Positions 1 to 7,038 of a DNA stretch of 23,966 nt are shown here, one piece after another; position 1 is the stretch's first letter; each line of letters opens with the position of its first letter. The stretch lies in assembly GCA_036584565.1 (NCBI GenBank), contig JAZHDF010000038.1, forward strand, positions 1 through 23,966. Reading direction: 5' to 3'. The stretch comes from UBA9337 sp036584565. GTDB lineage: Bacteria; Patescibacteriota; Minisyncoccia; Moranbacterales; UBA9337. The position numbers and the translations under genes were made by a program. The notes below the pieces were generated by a model, which searched no databases, was not told the origin of the DNA, and saw nothing but the letters and a program-made list of their open reading frames with translations.

Positions 1-51
1 TCCCAAAATGATCCAAAAGATGCTATAATGATCTTGCAGTTCATTTTGGGA
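1..51. repeat. Perfect 11-bp inverted repeat
   Basis: The arms tcccaaaatga (1-11) and tcattttggga (41-51) are exact reverse complements separated by 29 bases. The spacer contains an extended -10-like motif, TGCTATAAT, at 21-29 on the + strand. The 10-mer atgctataat (20-29) recurs inverted at 93-102, so two inverted repeats interlock here. Seen directly in sequence. Whether this is an operator, an RNA hairpin in a leftward leader or part of an element beyond the window edge cannot be decided. Confidence 0.6.
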
Positions 52-92
52 GGGCAAACTCAAAAAGAGCTATTTTTAAGTTACGTTTTTAA

Positions 93-121
93 ATTATAGC
101 ATATTTAAAGAAAAAAGTCAA
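93..121 (-). promoter_or_regulatory. Near-consensus sigma-70 promoter pointing left
   Basis: Read on the - strand, TTGACT (121-116) is followed by a 17-base spacer and TATAAT (98-93). The spacer ends in TGC, giving an extended -10 (TGCTATAAT). This is the best promoter in the window. Transcription would start near position 86 and run out of the left edge, so the served gene is outside the window. The RNA would include the 1-51 inverted repeat in its leader. A - strand ATG at 44-42 stays open to the edge for 14 codons, but that is too short to call a gene. Confidence 0.65.
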
Positions 122-137
122 TAGGGGCTAATGAACA

Positions 138-221
138 GGGCTAAGAGCCCGCTCCGGCCTAAAGCTAATGGACCAAGCCACAAGCCCGCTCCGGCACCGA
201 TAAACCGGACAGAGCTCCGGC
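138..221. repeat. GC-rich short repeat cluster upstream of the first gene
   Basis: The 13-mer agcccgctccggc occurs at 146-158 and again at 183-195. Its core gctccggc occurs a third time at 214-221. Just before, gggct (138-142) and agccc (146-150) form a 5-bp hairpin with a 3-base loop, and gctc (188-191) can pair with gagc (212-215) around a CGG/CCG inner pairing. The cluster is far more GC-rich than the surrounding intergenic DNA. It could be a structured leader or a piece of a dispersed genomic repeat. It does not look like a CRISPR because spacing is irregular and there are only two full copies. Confidence 0.55.
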
Positions 222-263
222 AATATTTTAAGGAGGATTTAATTTATTTGTAAAAAATCGATT

Positions 264-1409
264 ATGGAAGAACTGAAAAATCTAAAAGTGGCTATTGTCC
301 ACGATTTTCTGGATACTTACGGGGGCGCGGAGCGGGTTTTGGGCTTGATCGGCGAGATTTTTCCTCAAGCGCCAATATTCACCCTTATTTACGACAAAGA
401 AAAAATGCAAGGAAAGTTTGAAAATAGAGAAATCCACACCTCTTTTTTGCAAAGTTTCCCCAAGTTTATCAAAAAAAGAAAAAAATATCTCTTGCCCCTG
501 ATGCCGACTGCGCCGGAAACTTTCGATCTGCGGGATTTTGACTTGGTGATTTCTTCTTCGGGAGCTTGGAGTAAGGGAATTGTTACTCGTTTAAATACTA
601 TCCATATCGCTTATTTGCATTCGCCGATGCGATTTGCTTGGGACTACAAGGAAAAATATTTTTCCGATGCCGGTCAAAAGGCGGGAATTTGCAAGCGGAT
701 GTTTTTGACTTATTTGCGGGTGTGGGATTTTGAGGCGGCGCAGCGCCCGGATATTTTGATTGCTAACTCCAAGTTTACTCAACAGAGGATAGCCAAGTAT
801 TATCGGCGGGACTCTCGGATTATTTATCCCGGCGTCTCTCTTTCGGGAAAAAGTCAAAAAGAGATTCAAACCAAAAAAGATAAAGGCGGATATTTTTTGA
901 TTGTTTCCAGATTGTCACCTTATAAAAAGGTGCTTTTGGCGGTAGAGGCCTTTAATAAAATGGGTTTGCCATTGGTGATTGTCGGAGCAGGCGCAGAATT
1001 TGAAAGAATAAAAAAAATCGCTAAAAAAAATATTAGATTGGTGGGTTGGCAGAGCGATGAAAAATTAAGAGAATATTATCAAAATGCCAGAGCTTTTATT
1101 TTTCCGGCTGTGGATGATTTCGGCCTGACGGCGGTGGAGGCGATGAGTTTCGGCGTGCCGGTGATCGCCCTGCGAGCCGGAGGGGCTTTGGAAATAGTGA
1201 AGGAGGGGCAAAGCGGAGAATTTTTTGACGCGCAGACGGTGGAAGTTTTGGCCGACGGTGTGAGAAGATTTTTGGAAAAAGAGAAGGGTTATGATCGGGA
1301 TTTTATTCGAGCGGAAGCGCAAAGATTTGAAGCGGAAAATTTTAAAAATAATTTTTTGAATTTAATTAAGGAAGAATGGAAAAGAAATTTTTATGATAAT
1401 CGGACATAA
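264..1409 (+). CDS. GT4-family glycosyltransferase (WbaZ/mannosyltransferase-like)
   Basis: This 381-residue protein has a GT-B-fold layout with no obvious membrane segment, so it probably acts on the cytoplasmic face in glycan or surface polysaccharide assembly. The N-terminal domain has a GGAERV motif near residue 20, the nucleotide-sugar donor domain starts near SRLSPYKKV, and VIVGAG follows. The acidic donor motif is D284-FGLTAV-E292 with D285 between, so the usual E-x7-E reads D-x7-E. The sequence FGLTAVEAMSFGVPVIA is typical of GT4. Donor and acceptor sugars cannot be read from the sequence. An AGGAGG lies at 231-236, too far (27 bases) to act normally on the ATG at 264. The 3' end overlaps holB by 17 bases, implying one operon. 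Confidence 0.88.
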   Translation: MEELKNLKVAIVHDFLDTYGGAERVLGLIGEIFPQAPIFTLIYDKEKMQGKFENREIHTSFLQSFPKFIKKRKKYLLPLMPTAPETFDLRDFDLVISSSGAWSKGIVTRLNTIHIAYLHSPMRFAWDYKEKYFSDAGQKAGICKRMFLTYLRVWDFEAAQRPDILIANSKFTQQRIAKYYRRDSRIIYPGVSLSGKSQKEIQTKKDKGGYFLIVSRLSPYKKVLLAVEAFNKMGLPLVIVGAGAEFERIKKIAKKNIRLVGWQSDEKLREYYQNARAFIFPAVDDFGLTAVEAMSFGVPVIALRAGGALEIVKEGQSGEFFDAQTVEVLADGVRRFLEKEKGYDRDFIRAEAQRFEAENFKNNFLNLIKEEWKRNFYDNRT

Positions 1410-2298
1410 GAAACAAATAAAATTTTTGGAAAATTCTTTGCGAGAGGGCAATACCGCGCAAACTTATCTCTTCAGCGGTCCGGAGCGCGTAGGGAAGTTT
1501 TTTATCGCTCGAATTTTTGCCGAGGCCTCAATAAAAGGAGAAGGAGATTTGAGTGCGGATTTTTTCGGAGCGGAAAATAAAAACCCGGATTTGGAAATCC
1601 TGGCTCCGGAAACGGTGGAAAAAAGAGGAGTTGTTAAAAGTAAAGCTATTGAGGTGGAAAAAATCAGGGAAGCGCAAAAAAGATTGGGTTTGTTTCCGGC
1701 TATCGGTCGGCGACGAGTTTTGATAATCGATGATGCGCATAAATTACTCAATGCTTCGCAAAACGCTTTGCTAAAAAATTTGGAGGAGCCCAACAGCTCG
1801 GCAATAATAATTTTGGTTACCCATAAAGAGAGCTTGCTTTTAAAAACGGTGCGATCGCGCTGTCAAAAAGTGAATTTTAATTTGGTAGCCTTGGAGGAAA
1901 TAAGACAAGGCTTTGGGCGGCAAGACCGAAAAGTTTCCGAAAAGATGATCGTTTTTTCGATGGGGCGACCGGGTGAAGTGGAGAGGTTTTTGAACAATGA
2001 AGATGTTTATCTCGAGAGGGAGGCGGGAATCAGGGATTTGAATCTTTTGCAGAAAATGAGTGTGGCGGAAAAATTCAATCTGGCGGAAAGTTATGCCAAA
2101 AATATCAATTCCGCTACGGAAAAATTGGAATTTTGGATTTGGATGATTCGCGTGCAGGCTTACAAAAATTTAAATAACCCGGAATTGTTAAAGAAAAATT
2201 ATGCAATTATTAGCGAGATTAATCGGGTCTTGGAAAAAATAAAAAATCCCGGTTTAAATGCGCGTTTAATTTTGGAAAATTTGTTTTTAACTTTGTGA
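1393..2298 (+). CDS. holB: DNA polymerase III delta prime subunit
   Basis: A 301-residue AAA+ clamp-loader subunit. Visible features are a degenerate Walker A (G29-PERVGK-F36, with Phe replacing Ser/Thr), a DDAH segment at the Walker B position and an S155-R156-C157 sensor-1 motif inside TVRSRCQKV, the hallmark of delta prime and DnaX-type proteins. The GRPGEVERF segment matches the conserved 'GRPG' of the family. The degenerate P-loop fits delta prime, which usually does not hydrolyse ATP. The four-Cys zinc module present in E. coli delta prime and DnaX is absent; there are no cysteines in that region. The start overlaps the upstream glycosyltransferase, and the gene ends in TGA one base before the next start. 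A possible short insertion lies near residues 170-180 (separate entry). Confidence 0.9.
   Translation: MIIGHKKQIKFLENSLREGNTAQTYLFSGPERVGKFFIARIFAEASIKGEGDLSADFFGAENKNPDLEILAPETVEKRGVVKSKAIEVEKIREAQKRLGLFPAIGRRRVLIIDDAHKLLNASQNALLKNLEEPNSSAIIILVTHKESLLLKTVRSRCQKVNFNLVALEEIRQGFGRQDRKVSEKMIVFSMGRPGEVERFLNNEDVYLEREAGIRDLNLLQKMSVAEKFNLAESYAKNINSATEKLEFWIWMIRVQAYKNLNNPELLKKNYAIISEINRVLEKIKNPGLNARLILENLFLTL
1887..1932 (+). other. Hairpin and possible small in-frame insertion inside holB
   Basis: The arms agccttg (1887-1893) and caaggct (1906-1912) are a perfect 7-bp inverted repeat with a 12-base loop. The sequence that follows encodes RQGFGRQDRK, just after the conserved SRC region, where the family normally has a variable helix. 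From memory, peptides like RQGFGGQ turn up in unrelated proteins where small palindromic elements have landed in coding DNA. This is therefore a suspected element remnant and is not proven. Confidence 0.3.
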
Positions 2299-2299
2299 T

Positions 2300-3247
2300 A
2301 TGACAGCAGGAGAAAAAAAACAACATTGGGCGAAAAAAAAAGAGGAAAAAAAAGTTATTTTTTCTAAATTTAGAAAATTTTTTCGATTAACGACAGTTAG
2401 TCATTTTTTAACTTTTATCTTTGTCGCGGTCTTAGTTTATTCTTTGTTTTTTGCGGGTTTTCTGCAGATCAACGATATTGATCTGGCGGGCAACAACTCA
2501 ATTCCTTCGGAAAAAATAACCGGTGCTGTCGAGAATGAATTAAAATCCGGATATTGGAAAATTTTTTCTCGGGGAAATTTTATTTTTTTTAATTCGAATA
2601 AGTTGGAGCGGGATTTAAAAATGCAGTTTAAAAAAATAAAAAAAATATCGGTGGAAAAAAAATTTCCCAGTCGGCTAAAAATTGAAATAGAAGAACGGAA
2701 TTTGATCTTATTTTTATGTTCAAGGGGAGATTGCTATTTCATCGACGAAAACGGATATGCTTATAAAAAAGCCGATTCTTCGGAAATGGAAAATCAAGGC
2801 GGTCCGATTGTTAAATTGATCGACGGAAGCGGTAAGAATATTAATGAGGGAGAATATGTGCTTCTTCCCAGGTATGTGGATTTTATAATTAAAATACAAG
2901 AAGCGGTAAAAACCGAAACCGGGTTGGAAATTTTAAATGAATATCGGACCGAATCGAGAATTTCCGAAGAGGTAATTGTCCAAACCAAGAAAGGTTGGGA
3001 TATTTATTTGAATGCCAAATTTCCGATTGAAAAATCGGTTTATACCCTAAAGACATTATTGAATCGACAAATTATGCTTAAAGAGTTAAATGATTTGGAA
3101 TATATCGATTTGCGTAGTGAGAATAAGGTTTTTTATCGGATGATCGGCGGCGTAATCCAAGAAGAGCAAGAAATAAAAAGGGAGAACGAAGAATCGGGAA
3201 ATAATTCGGCGGAGGTTGAAGATGGAGATTTAAAAAAAGAGGAATAG
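2300..3247 (+). CDS. ftsQ: FtsQ/DivIB-like cell-division protein
   Basis: A 315-residue bitopic protein. It has a basic cytoplasmic N-terminus (residues 1-33, many Lys), one membrane helix (about 34-55) and then a POTRA-like domain beginning INDIDLAGNNSIPSEKI, the standard FtsQ opening. A beta-rich domain follows with LKIEIEERN and ENGYAYKKA, the latter matching the FtsQ 'D..G.' strand. The C-terminus is an acidic, probably disordered tail. In known bacteria FtsQ recruits FtsL/FtsB and links early and late divisome proteins in the membrane. Here it is not next to ftsA, ftsZ or mur genes but one base downstream of holB, so it is probably co-transcribed and translationally coupled with it. The name rests on topology and the POTRA motif. 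Length is slightly above the usual 250-290. Confidence 0.8.
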   Translation: MTAGEKKQHWAKKKEEKKVIFSKFRKFFRLTTVSHFLTFIFVAVLVYSLFFAGFLQINDIDLAGNNSIPSEKITGAVENELKSGYWKIFSRGNFIFFNSNKLERDLKMQFKKIKKISVEKKFPSRLKIEIEERNLILFLCSRGDCYFIDENGYAYKKADSSEMENQGGPIVKLIDGSGKNINEGEYVLLPRYVDFIIKIQEAVKTETGLEILNEYRTESRISEEVIVQTKKGWDIYLNAKFPIEKSVYTLKTLLNRQIMLKELNDLEYIDLRSENKVFYRMIGGVIQEEQEIKRENEESGNNSAEVEDGDLKKEE

Positions 3248-3273
3248 AGGCTGGTATTGTATTGAATATATTT

Positions 3274-3309
3274 TTAACATTTAAATATAATTATTGTAAA
3301 AGATGTTAA
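3274..3309. repeat. Inverted repeat downstream of ftsQ
   Basis: ttaacat (3274-3280) and atgttaa (3303-3309) are a perfect 7-bp inverted repeat with a 22-base gap. An outer tattgt (3255-3260) pairs with acaata (3309-3314). All arms are AT-rich and there is no T-run directly after, so it is a weak terminator. It might be an operator or chance. Confidence 0.25.
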
Positions 3310-3418
3310 CAATATTCCAAGACTCAAAAATTAATTATGAAGCATTGACGCTGATGAATATTTTGAATCTAAAGATGCTATTCCTTTCAGTGTGCCAGTG
3401 AATCTTTTTGTATTATAA
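3302..3418 (+). pseudogene. Decayed 3' end of a beta-helix gene paralogous to the next gene
   Basis: Read in the frame ending in the TAA at 3416-3418, positions 3353-3418 encode DEYFESKDAIPFSVPVNLFV plus a final L. This aligns codon for codon with the end of the downstream gene (5033-5098, ending HEYVEFVDTTSPNAPVNLSV plus L). By hand count, 48 of 66 bases and 11 of 22 codon meanings (including the stop) match without gaps. Further upstream the match continues imperfectly: SIDADEY corresponds to DIGTHEY, with TGA in place of a TGG, and an in-frame TAA and small indels lie before it. The piece is therefore a non-coding remnant of a duplicated 3' end. The 5' limit is approximate. Confidence 0.65.
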
Positions 3419-3419
3419 T
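3414..3419 (+). promoter_or_regulatory. Possible -10 box for the beta-helix gene
   Basis: TATAAT lies nine bases before the ATG at 3428, so initiation about seven bases after it would give an almost leaderless mRNA. No -35 box with normal spacing is visible. The hexamer also overlaps the stop codon of the decayed gene copy, so it may be coincidental. Confidence 0.3.
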
Positions 3420-3427
3420 AAAAACAA

Positions 3428-5098
3428 ATGAAAAATACTTTCTCAAAAAAAACTTTATTTCTGGTAGTTTTATTTTTTAATATTTTTTTTATTTTTCCCA
3501 ATAAATCCAAGGCTTATAATCCGCCAATTGGAATTCCTAATCCGGGAATGTGGGGAGATATCCATCCAATTGATTCTCCTGCTCCGGATAAGACCGTTAA
3601 ATGTCCAACTTGGCCCAGCGGACAAACTGTGAATTGTTATTATGTTGATAATACTCATCCGCTCGCAACCGATACAAATAATATCTACGGTTATCCGGAT
3701 AAGCCCAGAGCGAGTATCCCCACTAATTATGGGGCGGGCTCATATGTCGAGGTGCATGGCAGTTCAAGCGTTGCAAGTCAGCTCATCATTACTTTTAATT
3801 GCAGTATTGAGGAGCCTTGTTGGTTTCGTGGGGCTGATGAAGATTCTAAACCGGTAATTAGCCGCGAAACAATTATAAAAGGAAGTTATATATTATTGGA
3901 AAATCTTAAAATTGATAATGGTTATTCTTTGGGTTTGCGTAGTCATAATACCAGCACCCTCCATCATGCTATTATTCGAAATTCCGAGCTTTCCAGAGTT
4001 GCCATTTCCGGTCATTCTGGTTATTCATTTAATAATATAGTTGTTTACAATAATAATATTCATATGGATAATTTCGAAAATCTCGGTCCGGATTCTCCCG
4101 AATTTCCTGAAAACGATACCCATGGTGTTACTACAGGCAGTTATTCAGAAAATGTTTGGATATTAAATAATGATATTCATGATATCGCTGGTGATGCAGT
4201 GGGAAATGCGCATGCAGCCAATTATACCGCTAAAAATTATTATGTTGGAGCAAATAAGTTGCATGATGCTGGAGAAAATTCTATTGATTTTAAAGAAATT
4301 GAGAATGTAATTATTTCTCAAAATGAAATGTATAATAATTATGGCCCATCCTCGGGTTCAAATGGCAGTGCGCTAGTCGTTCATTATGGTCCCACTTATT
4401 CTCCAAGAAATGCTTGGATAATATTTAATAAAATATATAATTGTTCAGATAGTGGAATTCAAATTGGAGGAGATGTTACGGATCCGGTTTATGTGGTTGG
4501 AAATATTATCCATAATATATCCAATCCATTAGGAACCGCTCAAGCAATATCATCTTGGAGTAGTGATGATATTTATCTTATAAACAATACTCTTTATGGC
4601 AATGATCGGGGAATTGATATTACCGGTGGTAATAATAGTAATTTCTATATGTATAACAATATTGTTGCCAATAATATAAATTCTTCAGGTTATCATTTAA
4701 GCTTGGCGTATACGGACTATAGAAATAATGCCGATCTTAAAAATAATATATTTTATCAGCCAGAGGGAGGTGTAAAGATAAATTGGGGACAAATTTATGA
4801 TGTATCAGGGCTTATTGCTGGCACTGGCAAGTGTGAAGGTTGTCTAGAGTCCGATCCTTTGTTTGTGAACCCTATAGAGAGGAATTTTGGTTTGCAGTCA
4901 ACATCTCCCGCAATTGATGCTGGTATTTCAACTAGTGTTTATAATTTATTTGAATCTTTGTTTGGTGAGTCAATAGATTTTGATTTTATCGGCACAATTC
5001 GTCCACAAAATTTAATTTGGGATATTGGCACCCATGAATATGTTGAATTTGTAGATACTACTTCTCCAAATGCGCCGGTAAATCTTTCGGTTTTATAA
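3428..5098 (+). CDS. Secreted right-handed parallel beta-helix protein
   Basis: A 556-residue protein with a clear signal peptide: basic start, hydrophobic core at about 9-23, probable cleavage after S-K-A29. The body is Asn/Ile/Ser-rich with repeated short strands of the type NVIISQNEMYNN, VYVVGNIIHNI and IYLINNTLYGN, the rung pattern of pectate-lyase-like beta-helices. The opening (YYVDNT, YGYPDKPRASIP, SYVEVHG) and the closing signature (DPLFVNP, SPAIDAG, then GTIRPQ and DIGTHEY) are typical of extracellular beta-helix proteins. A role in glycan binding or cleavage at the cell surface is inferred; no catalytic residues can be assigned. The C-terminus, DTTSPNAPVNLSVL, looks like the lead-in to a fibronectin-III-type domain that is absent. 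It is followed by a shared terminator and facing glycosyltransferase genes. Confidence 0.82.
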   Translation: MKNTFSKKTLFLVVLFFNIFFIFPNKSKAYNPPIGIPNPGMWGDIHPIDSPAPDKTVKCPTWPSGQTVNCYYVDNTHPLATDTNNIYGYPDKPRASIPTNYGAGSYVEVHGSSSVASQLIITFNCSIEEPCWFRGADEDSKPVISRETIIKGSYILLENLKIDNGYSLGLRSHNTSTLHHAIIRNSELSRVAISGHSGYSFNNIVVYNNNIHMDNFENLGPDSPEFPENDTHGVTTGSYSENVWILNNDIHDIAGDAVGNAHAANYTAKNYYVGANKLHDAGENSIDFKEIENVIISQNEMYNNYGPSSGSNGSALVVHYGPTYSPRNAWIIFNKIYNCSDSGIQIGGDVTDPVYVVGNIIHNISNPLGTAQAISSWSSDDIYLINNTLYGNDRGIDITGGNNSNFYMYNNIVANNINSSGYHLSLAYTDYRNNADLKNNIFYQPEGGVKINWGQIYDVSGLIAGTGKCEGCLESDPLFVNPIERNFGLQSTSPAIDAGISTSVYNLFESLFGESIDFDFIGTIRPQNLIWDIGTHEYVEFVDTTSPNAPVNLSVL

Positions 5099-5110
5099 GA
5101 TTGTTAGACA

Positions 5111-5141
5111 AAAAAACCGCCATTTTTAATGGCGTTTTTTT
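5111..5141. terminator. Bidirectional intrinsic terminator between convergent genes
   Basis: cgccatt (5118-5124) and aatggcg (5128-5134) form a perfect 7-bp stem with a 3-base loop. A tracts (5110-5116) lie on the left and a T tract (5135-5141) on the right, so it can stop transcription in both directions. It sits between the + strand stop at 5098 and the - strand stop at 5147, where a shared terminator is expected. Confidence 0.88.
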
Positions 5142-5146
5142 GTTTT

Positions 5147-6997
5147 TTATTCAGTCGGTTTTTCTGGAATGTAATAGACCAGAATTGAAGTACCGATTTG
5201 ATAGATCGGAGTGTATTCGTTTATCCAGCGCCAAGAATCTTCATCCTTTTTGGTCTTGTCAAAGATACTGCCTTGCAGGTGATTGACCGAAACGGCGTAC
5301 CAGCCGGCTTCAAGGGGTCTTTTGCTATCCCACCAGTCGATAAATTTATCTCCCAGACAGTATCGCGGGTTGCCCCCTCCGAAATAATTTAATCTGATCT
5401 TATCAATTTCCGGGTGTTGATCGAGAAAACTCTGAAATCTTTTTAGGTCTTGCCCCCAATCGGCGTTGGAGTCGGTGACATAATGGTAACCGTTTTTCGG
5501 TCCGCCGGCGATTTGATTGAAATAAGACATATAGTAGGGATAATTGGCAATCGGCTCAAAGATAATCCAAGCAATGAGGAGGGTTAGAAGATATTTGGCA
5601 AAAATCAATTGGCGACTTTTGAAGGTCTTGAAAAAATCTCTGACTTTTTTGGCTACCAAGATATAGATAAACGGAAAAATTGGAAACAGATGCCTAAGTC
5701 CGATATTTAAATTGCCGGTAATGCTGAGATAAGAATAAAGAATGATAAAAGCGAAGAGCGTATATTGAACCACCCCGTGGCGGGTCCAAGCGATAAAATT
5801 ACGAAAAGAATGTCGCAAGAGTATCTTGGAACGGAGATGGAACTTGGAAAAGATTTGACAAAGAGTAAAAATTGAAGTTAATAAAATTAAAATCAAGAGC
5901 GGAAGGGTTTCTTTGAGCAAAAAGACGGTGGGAAAATAAGCGGTAAAGGCGCTACTGGAAACTTCTCCCAGGAAATAAGCCCCGTTACCTCCGGCTACTC
6001 GGCGAAAAACATAGTTTACTCCGATACCGTATTCCGAGAGCGGGCGAGTCAAGGCGCTTTGATTTAAGCCGTGCAAAACTTTGCGAGTATAAACATTTTT
6101 TATATTTTGATCCGAAGCGGGGGCATTGAAGTCAATCAATTGCGCCATTGTTTCGCGAGAAGTACTGAAAGTGTTAAACAGATAAACCACCCAAATCATA
6201 GTCAAAGAAAGAGCCAAAGCGACCAATCCTTTGCCGAAATATCCCATCCAGATTTGGAGGCGTTTTTCTTTGGAATCAATTTTTTTGATGAGCGGATAAA
6301 GAATGAGCACCAAACCGAAAATAGGCAAAGCCAGAATCGAAGAAAATTTGGCCAAAAAGAACAAGCCCAGGAAAACCCCCCCGACGAGAGTGTTTTTCCA
6401 GGTCGGTTTTTTGATGAATCTTAGGAAATAATAAAAAGAAAAAACCAAAAAAGCCATAATTCCGATATCGGTGGTGACATAGTGGTTGTGACCCAAGATA
6501 TTGGGATCGAAAGAATAAAGAACAAAAGCCAAGAGGCCCGCCAAAGTCCCGGCCAATTCTTTGGTCCATTTAAAAATAAACAATCCTAAAAGAAGAGAAA
6601 GAATCACAATCGGCACCCTGGACCAAAAAACTATTTTATCGGGATTATTATCATTTTCCCAAAGCAGATGCCGCCCGGCCGCCCATTGCCCTTCGTCCCA
6701 TTTTTTAGGGAGATCTCCACTCCAAAAGGGTTGAGTGAGGTCGAAATTGAGATTCATAAAAAGAAGCGGAAAGGCGGACAGATCTTTGATGAGGGGGGGG
6801 TGTTCCGGATTTAGACGCATCTCATTTTGGGTGAGATAAGAATAACCGGCCGGAATATGCGCAATTTCATCAAAGGTAGCCGCATCATTGTGGGCGTTTA
6901 AAAAAGAGACGGTTAAAAAAACAATCGAAACAAGAGTGATGACTATCACGTGCTTTTCTTTAAAATAATGAAGCAGTTCTTTTAGTCGATTTTTCAT
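5147..6997 (-). CDS. GT39/PMT-type polytopic membrane glycosyltransferase
   Basis: A 616-residue integral membrane protein with roughly ten hydrophobic segments. The first extracytoplasmic loop has D43-E44 in TFDEIAHIPAG and then N63-PEHPPL, the acidic site and NPEHPPL signature common in the phospholipid-carrier-dependent GT39/ArnT-like group. These enzymes move a sugar from a polyprenyl-phosphate donor onto an acceptor outside the membrane. A soluble C-terminal part begins DSNADWGQDLKRFQ, a segment often seen in this group. The substrate is not predictable. The second gene of a leftward pair, it ends at the shared terminator. The - strand leader just before its ATG contains GGGGGA, one of the few purine-rich SD-like stretches in the window. 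A role in modifying surface glycans or proteins is inferred. Confidence 0.85.
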   Translation of the reverse strand: MKNRLKELLHYFKEKHVIVITLVSIVFLTVSFLNAHNDAATFDEIAHIPAGYSYLTQNEMRLNPEHPPLIKDLSAFPLLFMNLNFDLTQPFWSGDLPKKWDEGQWAAGRHLLWENDNNPDKIVFWSRVPIVILSLLLGLFIFKWTKELAGTLAGLLAFVLYSFDPNILGHNHYVTTDIGIMAFLVFSFYYFLRFIKKPTWKNTLVGGVFLGLFFLAKFSSILALPIFGLVLILYPLIKKIDSKEKRLQIWMGYFGKGLVALALSLTMIWVVYLFNTFSTSRETMAQLIDFNAPASDQNIKNVYTRKVLHGLNQSALTRPLSEYGIGVNYVFRRVAGGNGAYFLGEVSSSAFTAYFPTVFLLKETLPLLILILLTSIFTLCQIFSKFHLRSKILLRHSFRNFIAWTRHGVVQYTLFAFIILYSYLSITGNLNIGLRHLFPIFPFIYILVAKKVRDFFKTFKSRQLIFAKYLLTLLIAWIIFEPIANYPYYMSYFNQIAGGPKNGYHYVTDSNADWGQDLKRFQSFLDQHPEIDKIRLNYFGGGNPRYCLGDKFIDWWDSKRPLEAGWYAVSVNHLQGSIFDKTKKDEDSWRWINEYTPIYQIGTSILVYYIPEKPTE

Positions 6998-7038
6998 TTA
7001 TTTTTCCCCCGTGATTTAATCGAGGGATTGATTAAAAA

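Noticed and set aside
1..44. Possible - strand gene start (ATG at 44-42)
   Set aside because: Only 14 codons are visible, there is no SD, and it lies within an inverted-repeat arm.
146..221. CRISPR array
   Set aside because: There are only two full 13-base copies and one partial, with unequal spacing and no cas genes.
2296..2298. UGA recoding (SR1/Gracilibacteria-type code 25)
   Set aside because: TGA ends holB directly before the ftsQ start, and the other genes read full length without in-frame TGA.
3338..3418. Real small gene upstream of the beta-helix gene
   Set aside because: The frame has no start codon after the TGA at 3338 that retains the matching segment, and the upstream homologous part is interrupted by stops and indels, so it reads as a remnant.
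6071..6424. + strand open frame of 117 codons inside the GT39 gene
   Set aside because: It is antisense to a polytopic membrane protein with family motifs, and its product is compositionally random.
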